Assembly (NCBI RefSeq): GCF_000376385.1
Contig: NZ_AQWN01000006.1
Span: forward strand, 152,718-216,717
Length of the DNA: 64,000 bases
DNA from: Desulfurispora thermophila DSM 16022
Lineage (GTDB): Bacteria; Bacillota; Desulfotomaculia; Desulfotomaculales; Desulfurisporaceae
Direction: 5' to 3'
Below are positions 43,401 to 51,719 of this stretch, in pieces (position 1 is the first letter of the stretch; each line of letters opens with the position of its first letter). Position numbers and translations under genes: made by a program. The notes under the pieces are model-generated. The model was not told the origin of the DNA. It made no database searches and worked only from the letters and a program-made list of their open reading frames with translations.

Positions 43401-43532
43401 CAGGGTTGCGGAACCTGTGCCGGGGAGTGCCCCAACAAAGCCATTATCCTGGAAGGCTATAGGGACACCCAATTCATGCAAATGGTGGACCATCTCTACT
43501 CCCCACCCCTGGCGGAATGTGCCGCAGAGTGA
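40491..43532 (+). CDS. hdrA: HdrA: two-module FAD/4Fe-4S subunit (set 2)
   Basis: 1013 residues from GTG 40491 (GGGGG 8 bases upstream). The protein carries two FAD modules in tandem. Module one lacks the HdrA N-terminal domain and starts at VLIVGAGISGMQSALDLAE; it has NDCSMCILSPKLVECG, CLGCGACAAECP and CLECGACEDVCP. Module two begins with the N-terminal domain (IGVFVCHCGINISSVVNVPE), then GGGVAGMTAALSLAEQG and two closing ferredoxin motifs (CAACLTCVRLCP and CQGCGTCAGECP). It resembles the HdrA of acetogens. No mvhD or flx gene accompanies this set, so its electron donor is open. Confidence 0.88.
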   Translation: MNHNLEHNGQVTGSVLIVGAGISGMQSALDLAEMGYKVYLVEKSPAIGGRMPMLDKTFPTNDCSMCILSPKLVECGRHRNIEVHTMSEITALNGEPGNFTVTIKKHPRYVDPQKCLGCGACAAECPQEVPDEFNQEMGMRKAIYKLYPQAFPNAYVIDKENCLECGACEDVCPANAIDHNMAEEEITLQVGAIILCPGFELFNARLRGEFGYGVYENVITSLQFERMLSASGPFRGHVQRPSDGKEPQKVAFIQCVGSRDLINDCGYCSAVCCMYATKEAIIAREHVPGLSSTIFCMDVRAYGKDFEKYYQRAQEQYGVRYVRCMISAVKELQQTKDLRLRYRTADGQMVEEDFDLVVLSVGLQPTNEAIELANILGLELNQFNFCQTQELTGVASTRPGIYVAGAFSGPRDIPETVMQASAAAGDAAAFLAPARGTQVSAKTFPPERDVTGEEPRIGVFVCHCGINISSVVNVPEVVKFAAGLPHVVHAQEGLYVCSQDSQAQMKQIIEEKKLNRVVVASCSPRTHKPLFQETMREAGLNKQLFEMANIRDQCSWVHQNQPEKATAKAKDLVKMAVAKAATLQPVKPVTVGVVPAALVIGGGVAGMTAALSLAEQGYQVHIVEKEAQLGGMARRIRYGFRGEDIPAYLNDLIARVTQNECISVYTNNEVVDVAGYMGNFTSKLSDGSQIKHGVTIIATGGEELKPHEYLYGENPRVISQLEAEADLTNPQSCLLNAGTVAFIQCVGSREPQRPYCSRVCCSKTMQLALEIKKQRPQARVIVFYRDIRTYGFLEELYRKARESGVIFIRYDLEQKPVVSEQNGQLTIRAHDPILGQELTFTLDMLVLATAIVPAASNNRLSQLFKVPLNADNFFLEAHMKLRPVDFASEGVYMCGLAHAPKNIEESIAQGKAAAGRAATVLARDYLEAKGVTARVQQNKCAACLTCVRLCPFNAPRLGPNHKAEIEAVICQGCGTCAGECPNKAIILEGYRDTQFMQMVDHLYSPPLAECAAE

Positions 43533-43556
43533 TTAAACATGCGGGAAATGTTTTCA

Positions 43557-43590
43557 GCCTGTGCCACATCTTGGGCACAGGCTCTTTTAT
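43557..43590 (+). terminator. Terminator after hdrCBA 2
   Basis: GCCTGTGCC (43557-43565) pairs with GGCACAGGC (43574-43582), followed by TCTTTTATTTAT. It closes the plus-strand operon. Confidence 0.85.
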
Positions 43591-43644
43591 TTATGATGAA
43601 TAAAAATGTTACCCCCACCATTTGGGGCTTGAATATTTAACCTT

Positions 43645-43690
43645 GGCGAAAAATAAGCCCGGCGCTTTCGCCGTAAGGCGAAGGCCGGGC
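43645..43690 (-). terminator. Terminator after metF
   Basis: GCCCGGC (43657-43663) pairs with GCCGGGC (43684-43690), with an inner CTTTCGCC/GGCGAAG-type stem. On the minus strand TTATTTTT follows. It ends the large metF operon, convergent with hdrCBA 2. Confidence 0.85.
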
Positions 43691-43714
43691 ACAGGCAATG
43701 AAAAATATCAAAGT

Positions 43715-44650
43715 CTATTCAACTTTGGGCCTTGGGTATAAACCACAGCGCTGCACAATCTCGGGCACAATTTCCTCCCAGGCAATGGCCATGATGTGCA
43801 CACCGTGCACACCCTTGATGTTCTCTTTGATATATTTGATCTGCTCCACGCAGATATCCACGCCCTCTTTCTTGGGATCCTCCGCGTTCTTCAGGCGCTG
43901 CACCAGTTCTTCGGGTACGATCATGCCGGAAACGCTGGTCTGCATGTACTTGGCCGCCCGCCAGCTCTTGAGCGGCGTGACCCCGGCCAGAATGTGCGCC
44001 CGCTCGTGCAGACCGCGCTCGCGCACCATTTCCATAAAGCGCTCAAAGCGTTCCATGTCAAAGATGCACTGGGTCTGAATGAATTGGGCACCCGCCTCAA
44101 TTTTCTTTTCCAGGCGAGCCACCCGGAACTCGAAGGGATCGGCAAAGGGGTTGGCCACCGCACCGATAAAGAAACGGGGTTCGTGTTCCTTGATGGGTTC
44201 GCCGCAGAAGAAGACCTTTTCATCGCGCATTTTGCGCACGGCGTTAATCAACTGAATCGAGTCAATATCATAAACATTCTTGGCCGTGGGATGGTTGCCG
44301 AACTTCTGGTGGTCACCGGACAGGCAGAGCAGGTTGCGTAACCCCAAACTGTACGCTCCCAGCAAATCGGCCTGGATGGCGATGCGGTTTCTGTCCCGGC
44401 AGGTCATCTGCACAATGGGTTCTATGCCGCAGTCCTTAACATGCACGGCCGTGGCAATGCTGGATATGCGCACAATGGCCGTCTGGCAGTCGGTAATGTT
44501 GGTCGCGTCAACATAATCACGCATCATTTCGGCATGGTGGCGCACACCGTGGGCCGAAGCATGCTTGGGGGGACCAATCTCGGCTGTTACAACAAAGTGC
44601 CCACTGTCCAACAGTTTTTGCAGTTTGCTTTCGGTCTGCACGGTACTCAC
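43715..44650 (-). CDS. metF: MetF-type methylenetetrahydrofolate reductase
   Basis: 311 residues. It reduces 5,10-methylene- to 5-methyl-tetrahydrofolate, the last step of the methyl branch before AcsE. The TIM-barrel flavoprotein opens LDSGHFVVTAEIGPPKHAS and continues with LCLSGDHQKFGNHPTAK and QFIQTQCIFDM. It starts at GTG 44650, overlapping the metV stop (GTGA). Pairing with metV, mvhD and hdrA matches the acetogen arrangement, in which this reductase is thought to be tied to electron bifurcation. Last gene before the terminator. Confidence 0.92.
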   Translation of the reverse strand: MSTVQTESKLQKLLDSGHFVVTAEIGPPKHASAHGVRHHAEMMRDYVDATNITDCQTAIVRISSIATAVHVKDCGIEPIVQMTCRDRNRIAIQADLLGAYSLGLRNLLCLSGDHQKFGNHPTAKNVYDIDSIQLINAVRKMRDEKVFFCGEPIKEHEPRFFIGAVANPFADPFEFRVARLEKKIEAGAQFIQTQCIFDMERFERFMEMVRERGLHERAHILAGVTPLKSWRAAKYMQTSVSGMIVPEELVQRLKNAEDPKKEGVDICVEQIKYIKENIKGVHGVHIMAIAWEEIVPEIVQRCGLYPRPKVE

Positions 44651-45315
44651 TCGATGATCACATCCTCCCTGGTTGCCCGGCGCGGCCCGACGTCCCGGGA
44701 CTTGGACCAGTCTTTAAAAGGTTGGATTTCCAGAAGCTTGTCCAGCTTACCCAGTTTTTTCATCCGGTCGTAAATGAGCTGCCAGGCGCAATCCACATCT
44801 TTGCTCACTTCGCACTTGCCGTACTGGGAACCACCGCAAGGGCCGTTTAAGATGCTCTTGGAGCAGCGGATAATGGGACAAATGCCTCCCGTCTTGTGCA
44901 GCACACAGTCGCCGCACAGGCCGCATTTTTCTTCCCATATGCCATGCACCACCGAGCCACCAATAAATTTGGTGTCCAGGGCCGGAACCACCCATTTGTC
45001 AAAGCGCTCGGCCAGATACTGCACGCCCACGCCACAGGCCAGCGATACTATGGCATCCACGTCTTTGACCACTTCGTCCAGTGCCACCACGTACTCTGGA
45101 TCGCACTGCCGGGTGGCCAGATAGGTTACTGTTTCCAGCGGGTTACCTTCCAGCCGGCGCATAATGCGCATGGCCGAGGCCAGAATCTCGGTTTCCTTTT
45201 CGCCACCGGCCAAACAAACAGCTACGCAGCCGGCGCAACCGATGAAAGCGACCTTTTTGCAGTCGGCAATCATGGCCGCTATATCCTTCACAGGCTTTTG
45301 CTGAGCTATAATCAC
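44647..45315 (-). CDS. metV: MetV: iron-sulfur partner of methylenetetrahydrofolate reductase
   Basis: 222 residues from GTG 45315 (AAGGTG 7 bases upstream, overlapping the mvhD stop). It has two cysteine groups, GCAGCVAVC near residue 26 and CGLCGDCVLHKTGGICPIIRC with CGGSQYGKCEV in the C-terminal half. This is the metF-associated C-terminal-domain family, which binds zinc and iron-sulfur clusters and wires MetF to its electron donor. Confidence 0.9.
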   Translation of the reverse strand: MIIAQQKPVKDIAAMIADCKKVAFIGCAGCVAVCLAGGEKETEILASAMRIMRRLEGNPLETVTYLATRQCDPEYVVALDEVVKDVDAIVSLACGVGVQYLAERFDKWVVPALDTKFIGGSVVHGIWEEKCGLCGDCVLHKTGGICPIIRCSKSILNGPCGGSQYGKCEVSKDVDCAWQLIYDRMKKLGKLDKLLEIQPFKDWSKSRDVGPRRATREDVIIE

Positions 45316-45758
45316 TCTGCTTCACCTTCTTTCGCTGTGCAGCCGCCCGCAGCTTTGTTAAAGGGGCTGGGGCCCAGCTGGCGAATGCGCTCGGTCATCT
45401 CATTGGCAATCTCGGCAAAGCGGGGGCCCATAGCGGCGGAAAGGTTGTAAAACTCCAGCCGCTCGCTACCAAAACCAATCTCATCCAGCAGCTTTTTCAC
45501 CGCCTGCACCCGCTTCTTGGCCCGGAAGTTGCCCTTCAAGAAGTGGCAGTCACCTTCCAAGCAACCAGCCACATACACTCCGTCCGCTCCCTGCTCAAAA
45601 GCGTTCAGCAACACACGGTGATCGATGTTGCCCGAGCAGGTCATTTCCACCACCCGGATGTTGGGCGAGTACTGCAAGCGCATGGAACCGGCCAGGTCGG
45701 CAGCGGAGTAAGCGCAATAATGGCAGCAAAAGGCCACAATCTTCGGTTCAAAACTCAA
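45312..45758 (-). CDS. mvhD: MvhD-like [2Fe-2S] subunit (Cys form)
   Basis: 148 residues from TTG 45758 (GGAGGG about 9 bases upstream). It carries FCCHYCAYSAADLAG, MTCSGNIDHRVLLNAF and AGCLEGDCHFLKGN. The last motif has cysteine where both flxD genes in this window have UGA, which makes it the internal control for the selenocysteine assignment. It bridges the HdrA upstream and MetV/MetF downstream. Confidence 0.9.
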   Translation of the reverse strand: MSFEPKIVAFCCHYCAYSAADLAGSMRLQYSPNIRVVEMTCSGNIDHRVLLNAFEQGADGVYVAGCLEGDCHFLKGNFRAKKRVQAVKKLLDEIGFGSERLEFYNLSAAMGPRFAEIANEMTERIRQLGPSPFNKAAGGCTAKEGEAE

Positions 45759-45759
45759 T

Positions 45760-48700
45760 TTAACAACCCTCCCCCTGATACAGGCCGCTCACCATGCTCA
45801 TGTAAATGGCGTCATTATAGCTCTGCAGGGTAATGGCTTTGTTCGGACACTCGCCGGCGCAAGTACCGCAACCCTGGCAAAGCACGGCCTCGATTTCGGC
45901 AGCATAATTGTTAATCTTGGGTGCATTGAAGGGACAGAGACGGACGCAGGTCAGACATGCCGCGCACTTATCGGGCTGCACCTGAGCCACCACACCGTGC
46001 GACTGCAACTGGTCCTTGGCCAGTATAGTACAGGCCCGGCTGACCGCCGCCCTGGCCTGGGCGATGTTCTCATCAATGGTCTTGGGTCCGTGTGCCAAAC
46101 CGGCCATGTAAATGCCCTCGGAAGCAAAGTCCACGGGACGCAATTTCATGTGTGCCTCCAGGAAGAAGCCATCTTCGTTCAAGGGCACCTTGAAAATGCT
46201 GTTCATTTTCTTATTGTCCCGCGCTGGCAGAATGGCGGCCGCCAGACACAACAGGTCGGCATCAATGACCACAGGTAAACCCAGCACATGATCGGTTACA
46301 GTAACCTGAACCTGGTCACCGTTGGCCACAACCTGTGGCTTGTTATCCACATTGTAGCGAATGAAAATAACACCTTTTTGTCTGGCCCTGGTATAAAGTT
46401 CCTCGTAAAATCCGTATGCGCGAATGTCGCGGTAGAGAACAAATACACGGGTTTGCGGGTCTTTTTCTTTCAATTCCAAAGCCAGTTTGAGCGTTTTGGT
46501 ACAGCATACCCGGCTGCAGTAACGGCGCTGCGGCTCCCGGGAACCCACGCATTGGATAAAGACGGCCGTCTTCACCTGATTCAGACGCTCATCCCCGGCA
46601 GCTAAAGCCTCGGCCAGTTCCAGCTGGGTTAACACTGCTTTATGCTGGCCATAGAGGTACTCGGTGGGCTTGTACTCTTCACCTCCGATGGCAATGATCA
46701 CCACGCCATGTTTGACCTGCCGTCCATCGGAAAGCGTGGTGGTGAAGTTACCCAAAAAGCCCTTCACTTCCTGGACTTCCACACCGGTATAGACATTAAT
46801 CAAAGAGTTGGCATTAACCTTATCCACCAGTTCCTGCAGGTAAGAGGCAATGTCTTCCCCGCTTAAGCCACTGCTCATGCGGCGGGCCAATCCACCCAAT
46901 TGGCTCTCTTTCTCCACCAGGTGCACCTGGTAGCCCTGCTCGGCCATAGCCAGAGCGCTGTTTAACCCGGACACACCGCCACCAATGACCAGGGCAGCCT
47001 TGGTGATGCCCACTGGTTGCTGGTGGATCGGTTTGAGCAACGCAGCCTTGGCCACCACCATTTTCACCAGATCCTTGGCCTTCTCGGTTGCTTTGTCCGG
47101 TTCATGCATGTGCACCCAGGAACACTGGTCGCGGATGTTGGCCATCTCAAACAGGTAGCGGTTAAGACCGGCCTCCATCAAAGTTTCCTGGAAGAGCACC
47201 TTGTGTGTACGCGGGCTGCAGGAGGCCACCACCACCCGGTTGAGCTTGTGCTCCTCAATGGCCTGCCTGATAGCTGCCTGGCTGTCCTGGGAGCAAACAT
47301 AGAGATACTCACCGGCATAGACCACATGGGGCAGCGTTTTGGCCATTTCCACCACTTCGGGCACCCGTACCACGCCACCAATGTTGATCCCGCAGTTACA
47401 CACAAAGACGCCTATCCGCGGTTCCTCACCGGAGACATCGCGCTCGGGCGGGTAATATTTTTCTTTGATCAATGTGCCGCGCACATCGGAAAGCATGCTG
47501 CCGGCCGCTCCCGCCGCCGCGCTGGCCTGCATGACGGTTTCCGGAATATCTTTGGGCCCGGCAAACGCCCCGGCAATAAAGATGCCCGGTTTGTTTGTAG
47601 CCACACCGCTCAAGGGTGCCGGCTCGGCAAAACCGTATTTGTTCATATCCAGGCCCAGCTTTTGGCCCAACTCGATTACGGCCGGCGAGGGCTGCAGGCC
47701 CACGGATAGAACTACCAGGTCGTATTCTTCCTGATGCAGTTGCCCGTTTTCATCTGCGTAGCGGATAATCAGGTTCCTGCTCTGGTCATTTTTCTCATCT
47801 ATTGCAAATATTCTTGACCTTACAAACCTGACACCACTTTCCTCCCGGGCCCGATCGTAATACTTTTCAAAACCTTTGCCAAAGGTGCGCATATCCATAA
47901 AGAAGATGGTGGTTTCCAGAGGTTCGGCACTGTGCTCCTTGGCAATCACCGCTTCTTTAATGGCATACATGCAGCATACCGACGAACAATACCCGTGATC
48001 CTCACGGATGTTGCGCGAGCCAACGCACTGGATCCAGGCAATGCGGCGTGGTTCTTTGTGATCGTAGGGACGCACCAGATGGCCCTGGAAAGGTCCCGAC
48101 GCGCTCAAAACCCGTTCAAACTCCAGGCTGGTCAGCACATTGGGGTATCTACCATAACCGTAATAGGCCAGCTTTGCTGCATCAAATTTTTCAAAACCCG
48201 GGCAGAGCACAATAGCGCCCACCTGGATTTCCATCTCTTCTTCCTGCTGATCATGCCGGATAGCACTGGCCAGACAGGCTTTCTCGCACTCCAGGCACTC
48301 GGAGCACACACCACAGTTCAGACAACGCTCGGCTTCCTGCTGTGCCTGTTCCACAGCCATAGCCTGCGCCACCTCAACAAAAGACTTGCTGCGCTGGGCA
48401 GGATCGCTATGAGCTGCTTTTTGTTGCTCCTGGGCAGGAATCGCTTCCTTCTCGAAACGGAAGGGAGCAATATCCTCTTCCTCAACAGCAAACTGACGGC
48501 CTTCTTTTAAATCCATCCCCTGCAGGTAGCGGTCGATGGACTCGGCAGCTGTCTTACCGGCCGCGATGGCTTCAATCACGGTTTTGGGCCCGGTTACAGC
48601 GTCACCGCCAGCAAACACCCCGGGTATATCCGTGGCCAGAGTCTGCGGGTCAGCAACAATCGTGTTGCTGCGTCCCAGCTTCAGGTTCGCACCATCCAAA

Positions 48701-50202
48701 CAACTGGCATCGGGCTGCTGCCCTACGGCTAAAATTACGGTATCAACCTCGACCTGATATTCACTACCCGGTACGGGCACAGGACTGCGCCGTCCACTGG
48801 CATCGGGCTCGCCCAACTGGTTTTTGATCAATTCAATGGCCGTCAGTTTACCGCCCGCACCGATGAAAGCCTTGGGGCTGTGCAACATGGTAAACACAAT
48901 GCCCTCTTCCTTGGCCTCGGCAATTTCTTCCGGCAGAGCAGTGATCTCGGCTTCCGTGCGGCGGTAGATAATTTGCACCGCTTCGGCCCCCAACCGCAGG
49001 GCGGTGCGAGCGCAGTCCATGGCTGTATTACCACCGCCGATCACCGCCACGCGCTTACCGATCTGCACGGCTTCACCCAGGGCTACTTTGCGCAGGAAGG
49101 GAACACCATGGATGACGCCCTCCAGATCTTCGCCGGGAACATTGAGAGCCAAACCCTTGTGGGCCCCAATGCCCAGGAAAATAGCTTCATAACCCTGCTC
49201 GCGCAGGCTTTCCAGTGTGATATCCCGCCCCAGGGCGGTGTTGTACTTAATCTCGACGCCCAGTTTGGTGATTAATTCTATTTCTAAATCTACCCATTTT
49301 TTCGGCAGCCGGTACTCGGGAATGCCCACCCGCATCATACCGCCACCCACAGGCAGGGCTTCGAAAACCGTTACCGTGTAGCCACGCTTGGCCAGTTGAT
49401 AGGCGCAGGACAAACCTGCCGGACCGGCACCAATTATGGCCACCTTTTTGCCTTTTGCTTCCATAACTGCTGGCAGCGGCAGTTCGCTCAAATTGCTATA
49501 AGCGTAATCAGCGGCAACACGTTTTAACTGCATAATGTTTACCGGCTCATCCACCTTACCCCGGTAGCACTTGCTCTGGCACGGGTGGGTGCACACCCGT
49601 CCACAGGCCGCCGGGAAGGGGTTGTCGCGATAAACCATCTGCCATGCTTCCATCAGTTTGCCCTTTTTAATCAACTGAACATAACCCTGGGCGTTCACTC
49701 CAGCCGGACAGGCCGCCCGGCAGGGAGGTGTGCCTGCCTTGTCAATAACAAAGGCGTTGGGGAAGGCCTGGGCATAGTGCTTGTAAACAGCTTTGCGCTT
49801 GCCCAATCCCTGGTTGAACTCACTTTTTACTTCCACCGGACAGACGCTGGCACACTCACCGCAGGCCTTGCACTTATCCAGGTCCACAAAGCGCGGAGCC
49901 TGGCGCACCTTTACCTTGAAATTGCCCGGTTCGCCGCTTACTTCCTCTACTTTAGCGCAGGTGAGAGTTTTTACATTCAGGTGCCGCCCGCACTCCACCA
50001 GTTTGGGCGACAGGATGCACATAGAACAATCGTTGGTGGGAAAAGTTTTATCCAGCATGGGCATGGTCCCACCAATGGCCGGGGAACTTTCCACCAGGTA
50101 GACATAGTAACCGGATTCCGCCAGGTCCAGGGAAGCCTGGATACCGGCAATGCCAGCTCCTACTACCATTACTGCCCCGACTTTTTCAGCACTCATTGGC
50201 AT
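45760..50202 (-). CDS. hdrA: HdrA: giant subunit with a nested GltD/NfnB-like NAD(P)H module
   Basis: About 1480 residues from ATG 50202 (AGGA 8 bases upstream); ATG 50196 also possible. Residues ~1-155 are the first half of an HdrA FAD module (VVGAGIAGIQ, NDCSMCILSPK, CKACGECASVCP). At the point where HdrA 2 and HdrA 4 go on to their second ferredoxin motif, about 470 residues are inserted. This insert has a CRAACPAGVNAQGY and CGRVCTHPCQSKC region, an FAD loop (IIGAGPAGLSCAYQLAKRG), an NAD(P) loop (VIGGGNTAMDCARTALRLG) and FAGGDAVTGP. HdrA then resumes at CLNCGVCSECLECEKAC and a second module follows (IGVFVCNCGINIGGVV), closing with CAACLTCVRLCP and CQGCGTCAGECP. A fusion of HdrA with NAD(P)H:acceptor flavoprotein; it should let MetVF draw on NAD(P)H. 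Confidence 0.88.
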   Translation of the reverse strand: MPMSAEKVGAVMVVGAGIAGIQASLDLAESGYYVYLVESSPAIGGTMPMLDKTFPTNDCSMCILSPKLVECGRHLNVKTLTCAKVEEVSGEPGNFKVKVRQAPRFVDLDKCKACGECASVCPVEVKSEFNQGLGKRKAVYKHYAQAFPNAFVIDKAGTPPCRAACPAGVNAQGYVQLIKKGKLMEAWQMVYRDNPFPAACGRVCTHPCQSKCYRGKVDEPVNIMQLKRVAADYAYSNLSELPLPAVMEAKGKKVAIIGAGPAGLSCAYQLAKRGYTVTVFEALPVGGGMMRVGIPEYRLPKKWVDLEIELITKLGVEIKYNTALGRDITLESLREQGYEAIFLGIGAHKGLALNVPGEDLEGVIHGVPFLRKVALGEAVQIGKRVAVIGGGNTAMDCARTALRLGAEAVQIIYRRTEAEITALPEEIAEAKEEGIVFTMLHSPKAFIGAGGKLTAIELIKNQLGEPDASGRRSPVPVPGSEYQVEVDTVILAVGQQPDASCLDGANLKLGRSNTIVADPQTLATDIPGVFAGGDAVTGPKTVIEAIAAGKTAAESIDRYLQGMDLKEGRQFAVEEEDIAPFRFEKEAIPAQEQQKAAHSDPAQRSKSFVEVAQAMAVEQAQQEAERCLNCGVCSECLECEKACLASAIRHDQQEEEMEIQVGAIVLCPGFEKFDAAKLAYYGYGRYPNVLTSLEFERVLSASGPFQGHLVRPYDHKEPRRIAWIQCVGSRNIREDHGYCSSVCCMYAIKEAVIAKEHSAEPLETTIFFMDMRTFGKGFEKYYDRAREESGVRFVRSRIFAIDEKNDQSRNLIIRYADENGQLHQEEYDLVVLSVGLQPSPAVIELGQKLGLDMNKYGFAEPAPLSGVATNKPGIFIAGAFAGPKDIPETVMQASAAAGAAGSMLSDVRGTLIKEKYYPPERDVSGEEPRIGVFVCNCGINIGGVVRVPEVVEMAKTLPHVVYAGEYLYVCSQDSQAAIRQAIEEHKLNRVVVASCSPRTHKVLFQETLMEAGLNRYLFEMANIRDQCSWVHMHEPDKATEKAKDLVKMVVAKAALLKPIHQQPVGITKAALVIGGGVSGLNSALAMAEQGYQVHLVEKESQLGGLARRMSSGLSGEDIASYLQELVDKVNANSLINVYTGVEVQEVKGFLGNFTTTLSDGRQVKHGVVIIAIGGEEYKPTEYLYGQHKAVLTQLELAEALAAGDERLNQVKTAVFIQCVGSREPQRRYCSRVCCTKTLKLALELKEKDPQTRVFVLYRDIRAYGFYEELYTRARQKGVIFIRYNVDNKPQVVANGDQVQVTVTDHVLGLPVVIDADLLCLAAAILPARDNKKMNSIFKVPLNEDGFFLEAHMKLRPVDFASEGIYMAGLAHGPKTIDENIAQARAAVSRACTILAKDQLQSHGVVAQVQPDKCAACLTCVRLCPFNAPKINNYAAEIEAVLCQGCGTCAGECPNKAITLQSYNDAIYMSMVSGLYQGEGC

Positions 50203-50233
50203 CACATCCGTCCTATGAAATTTATATAGTGTG

Positions 50234-50274
50234 AAAAAAGGCACGCCCGGCACACTGCCTGGCAAGGCGTGCCT
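50234..50274 (-). terminator. Terminator-like hairpin just before hdrA 3
   Basis: AGGCACGCC (50239-50247) and GGCGTGCCT (50266-50274) pair perfectly and six T follow on the minus strand. It lies after the hdrD-like stop and its T run ends only 32 bases before the hdrA 3 start, so it may act as an attenuator. Confidence 0.75.
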
Positions 50275-50346
50275 CATTTTCAGCACATATCACGCCATCT
50301 GTTGCGGATGCAATTAGGACGTTTTGTGGCTTGTTAGCTATCCCGT

Positions 50347-51564
50347 CTATTTGTTCTTCTTGTCCAGAATCAAGGCCCGCTCCATCAAAGAGCACATATG
50401 CACGTTCTTGGATTTGGCCTTCTCGGGATACCACTTGTTCAGGTCATTAAACTGGTCGATGCAGTTGTGGCAGGGTACTATAACAATTTCCGCCCCGGTT
50501 GCCACAACCTGGTCCACCTTGCGCTTACCCTTGGCCTTGCGGTATTCGTTGTATTCCGGCATAGCCATACCGCCACCACCGGCGCCGCAGCAATAGTTCA
50601 TCTTACCATTGGGGTTCATGTCTACAAAGTTCTTAATAAAGCTGCGGATCAATTCGCGCGGCTCTTCCCACACACCCTCTTTACGCGCCGTGTTGCAGGG
50701 GTCGTGGTAAGTAACAACCTCGGTAATGGCATTGGGGTCCAGCTTGAGGCGTCCCTCTTTCACCAGGTCGTTGAGCAGTTGCAAAATGTGGCGGATCTTA
50801 AATTCCTTGCCCTTCCAGTACGTACGGTAGCCCCAGCGCATGGAGCGGAAAGCGTGACCGCATTCTGTCACAATCAGTTCCTCACAACCCAGGCGCACCA
50901 CTTCCTCCCACAGCGGCATGGATATGGCCAGAAAATCGTCGGTCTTGCCCGTAAACAGGGCGATGTTGGTGGCGTCCCAGCGCACCGTGCTGATGGTGTA
51001 GTCCAGATCGGCCGCGTAGAAGAGCTTTAATGTGGCCTGCAATTCGTGCGGGTAATATTTAATATCCCGGGCGTTGAAGCCATAGAAATACTTGGCACCC
51101 TGCTTGTTCAGAGGAATGCGGTAATCGGGATCGTCCAGTTCAGCCTGCAGTTCTTCCTCAATCCAGGCCAGGGTTTCCTCATAGTCTTCCTGCGAAACGT
51201 TCATCTGGTTGCCGGAAGCTTTGTGCTCCTCGGCAATGGTCTGTAGATAGCCCCGCGGTTCCATTTGCCCGCGCATGGAACGGACGATGGAAGGAATATT
51301 TACGCCCATGGGACATTCAATGGTGCAACGCTCGCACATGGTGCAATACCAGATGTACGGGTCGTTCCACGCTTCTTCCTTGAGACCCAGGACAATCTTG
51401 CGCAAAAACTTGCGCGGGTCCTGGTTTTCATGGATATCGGAATAGGGGCAGCCGGCCGTACACATGCCGCAGGCCAGGCACTGGGTAAAATCGTAGTTTT
51501 TCACCAGGTCGGCAATTTCATCCCGGAACTTGGGATTCATTTGAGAAGCCTGAATAACTTCCAT
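50347..51564 (-). CDS. HdrD/DsrK-like iron-sulfur protein (HdrC-HdrB fusion type)
   Basis: 405 residues from ATG 51564 (AAGGAG 11 bases upstream). The N-terminus carries two ferredoxin motifs (CLACGMCTAGCP and CTMCERCTIECP) as in HdrC. The C-terminal half has a CCG-type domain (ECGHAFRS, HDPCNTARK, NYCCGAGGGGMAMP, PCHNCIDQ) as in HdrB/HdrD. It takes the place of the separate HdrC and HdrB of set 1 in this second flx operon. No membrane segment, so it is not a membrane-bound HdrE partner by itself. Confidence 0.82.
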   Translation of the reverse strand: MEVIQASQMNPKFRDEIADLVKNYDFTQCLACGMCTAGCPYSDIHENQDPRKFLRKIVLGLKEEAWNDPYIWYCTMCERCTIECPMGVNIPSIVRSMRGQMEPRGYLQTIAEEHKASGNQMNVSQEDYEETLAWIEEELQAELDDPDYRIPLNKQGAKYFYGFNARDIKYYPHELQATLKLFYAADLDYTISTVRWDATNIALFTGKTDDFLAISMPLWEEVVRLGCEELIVTECGHAFRSMRWGYRTYWKGKEFKIRHILQLLNDLVKEGRLKLDPNAITEVVTYHDPCNTARKEGVWEEPRELIRSFIKNFVDMNPNGKMNYCCGAGGGGMAMPEYNEYRKAKGKRKVDQVVATGAEIVIVPCHNCIDQFNDLNKWYPEKAKSKNVHMCSLMERALILDKKNK

Positions 51565-51667
51565 AAATAAAATCGCTCCTTCCCCGGTCAGGGTTTCCTC
51601 AGGAAATAACAAAACACAACAAAAAGTGACAAAAATTACACAACATTCAGCCAACCAGAGCAACATT

Positions 51668-51700
51668 GCCGCCCGCCGGGTTGTTTACCCGGCAGGCGGT
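51668..51700. other. Hairpin between flxA 2 and the hdrD-like gene
   Basis: Arms 51668-51681 and 51687-51700 pair over 14 positions with two mismatches. There is no T run on the minus strand, so it is more likely an mRNA-stabilising or processing structure than a terminator. Confidence 0.5.
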
Positions 51701-51719
51701 AAAAATATTCCGAAATGGA

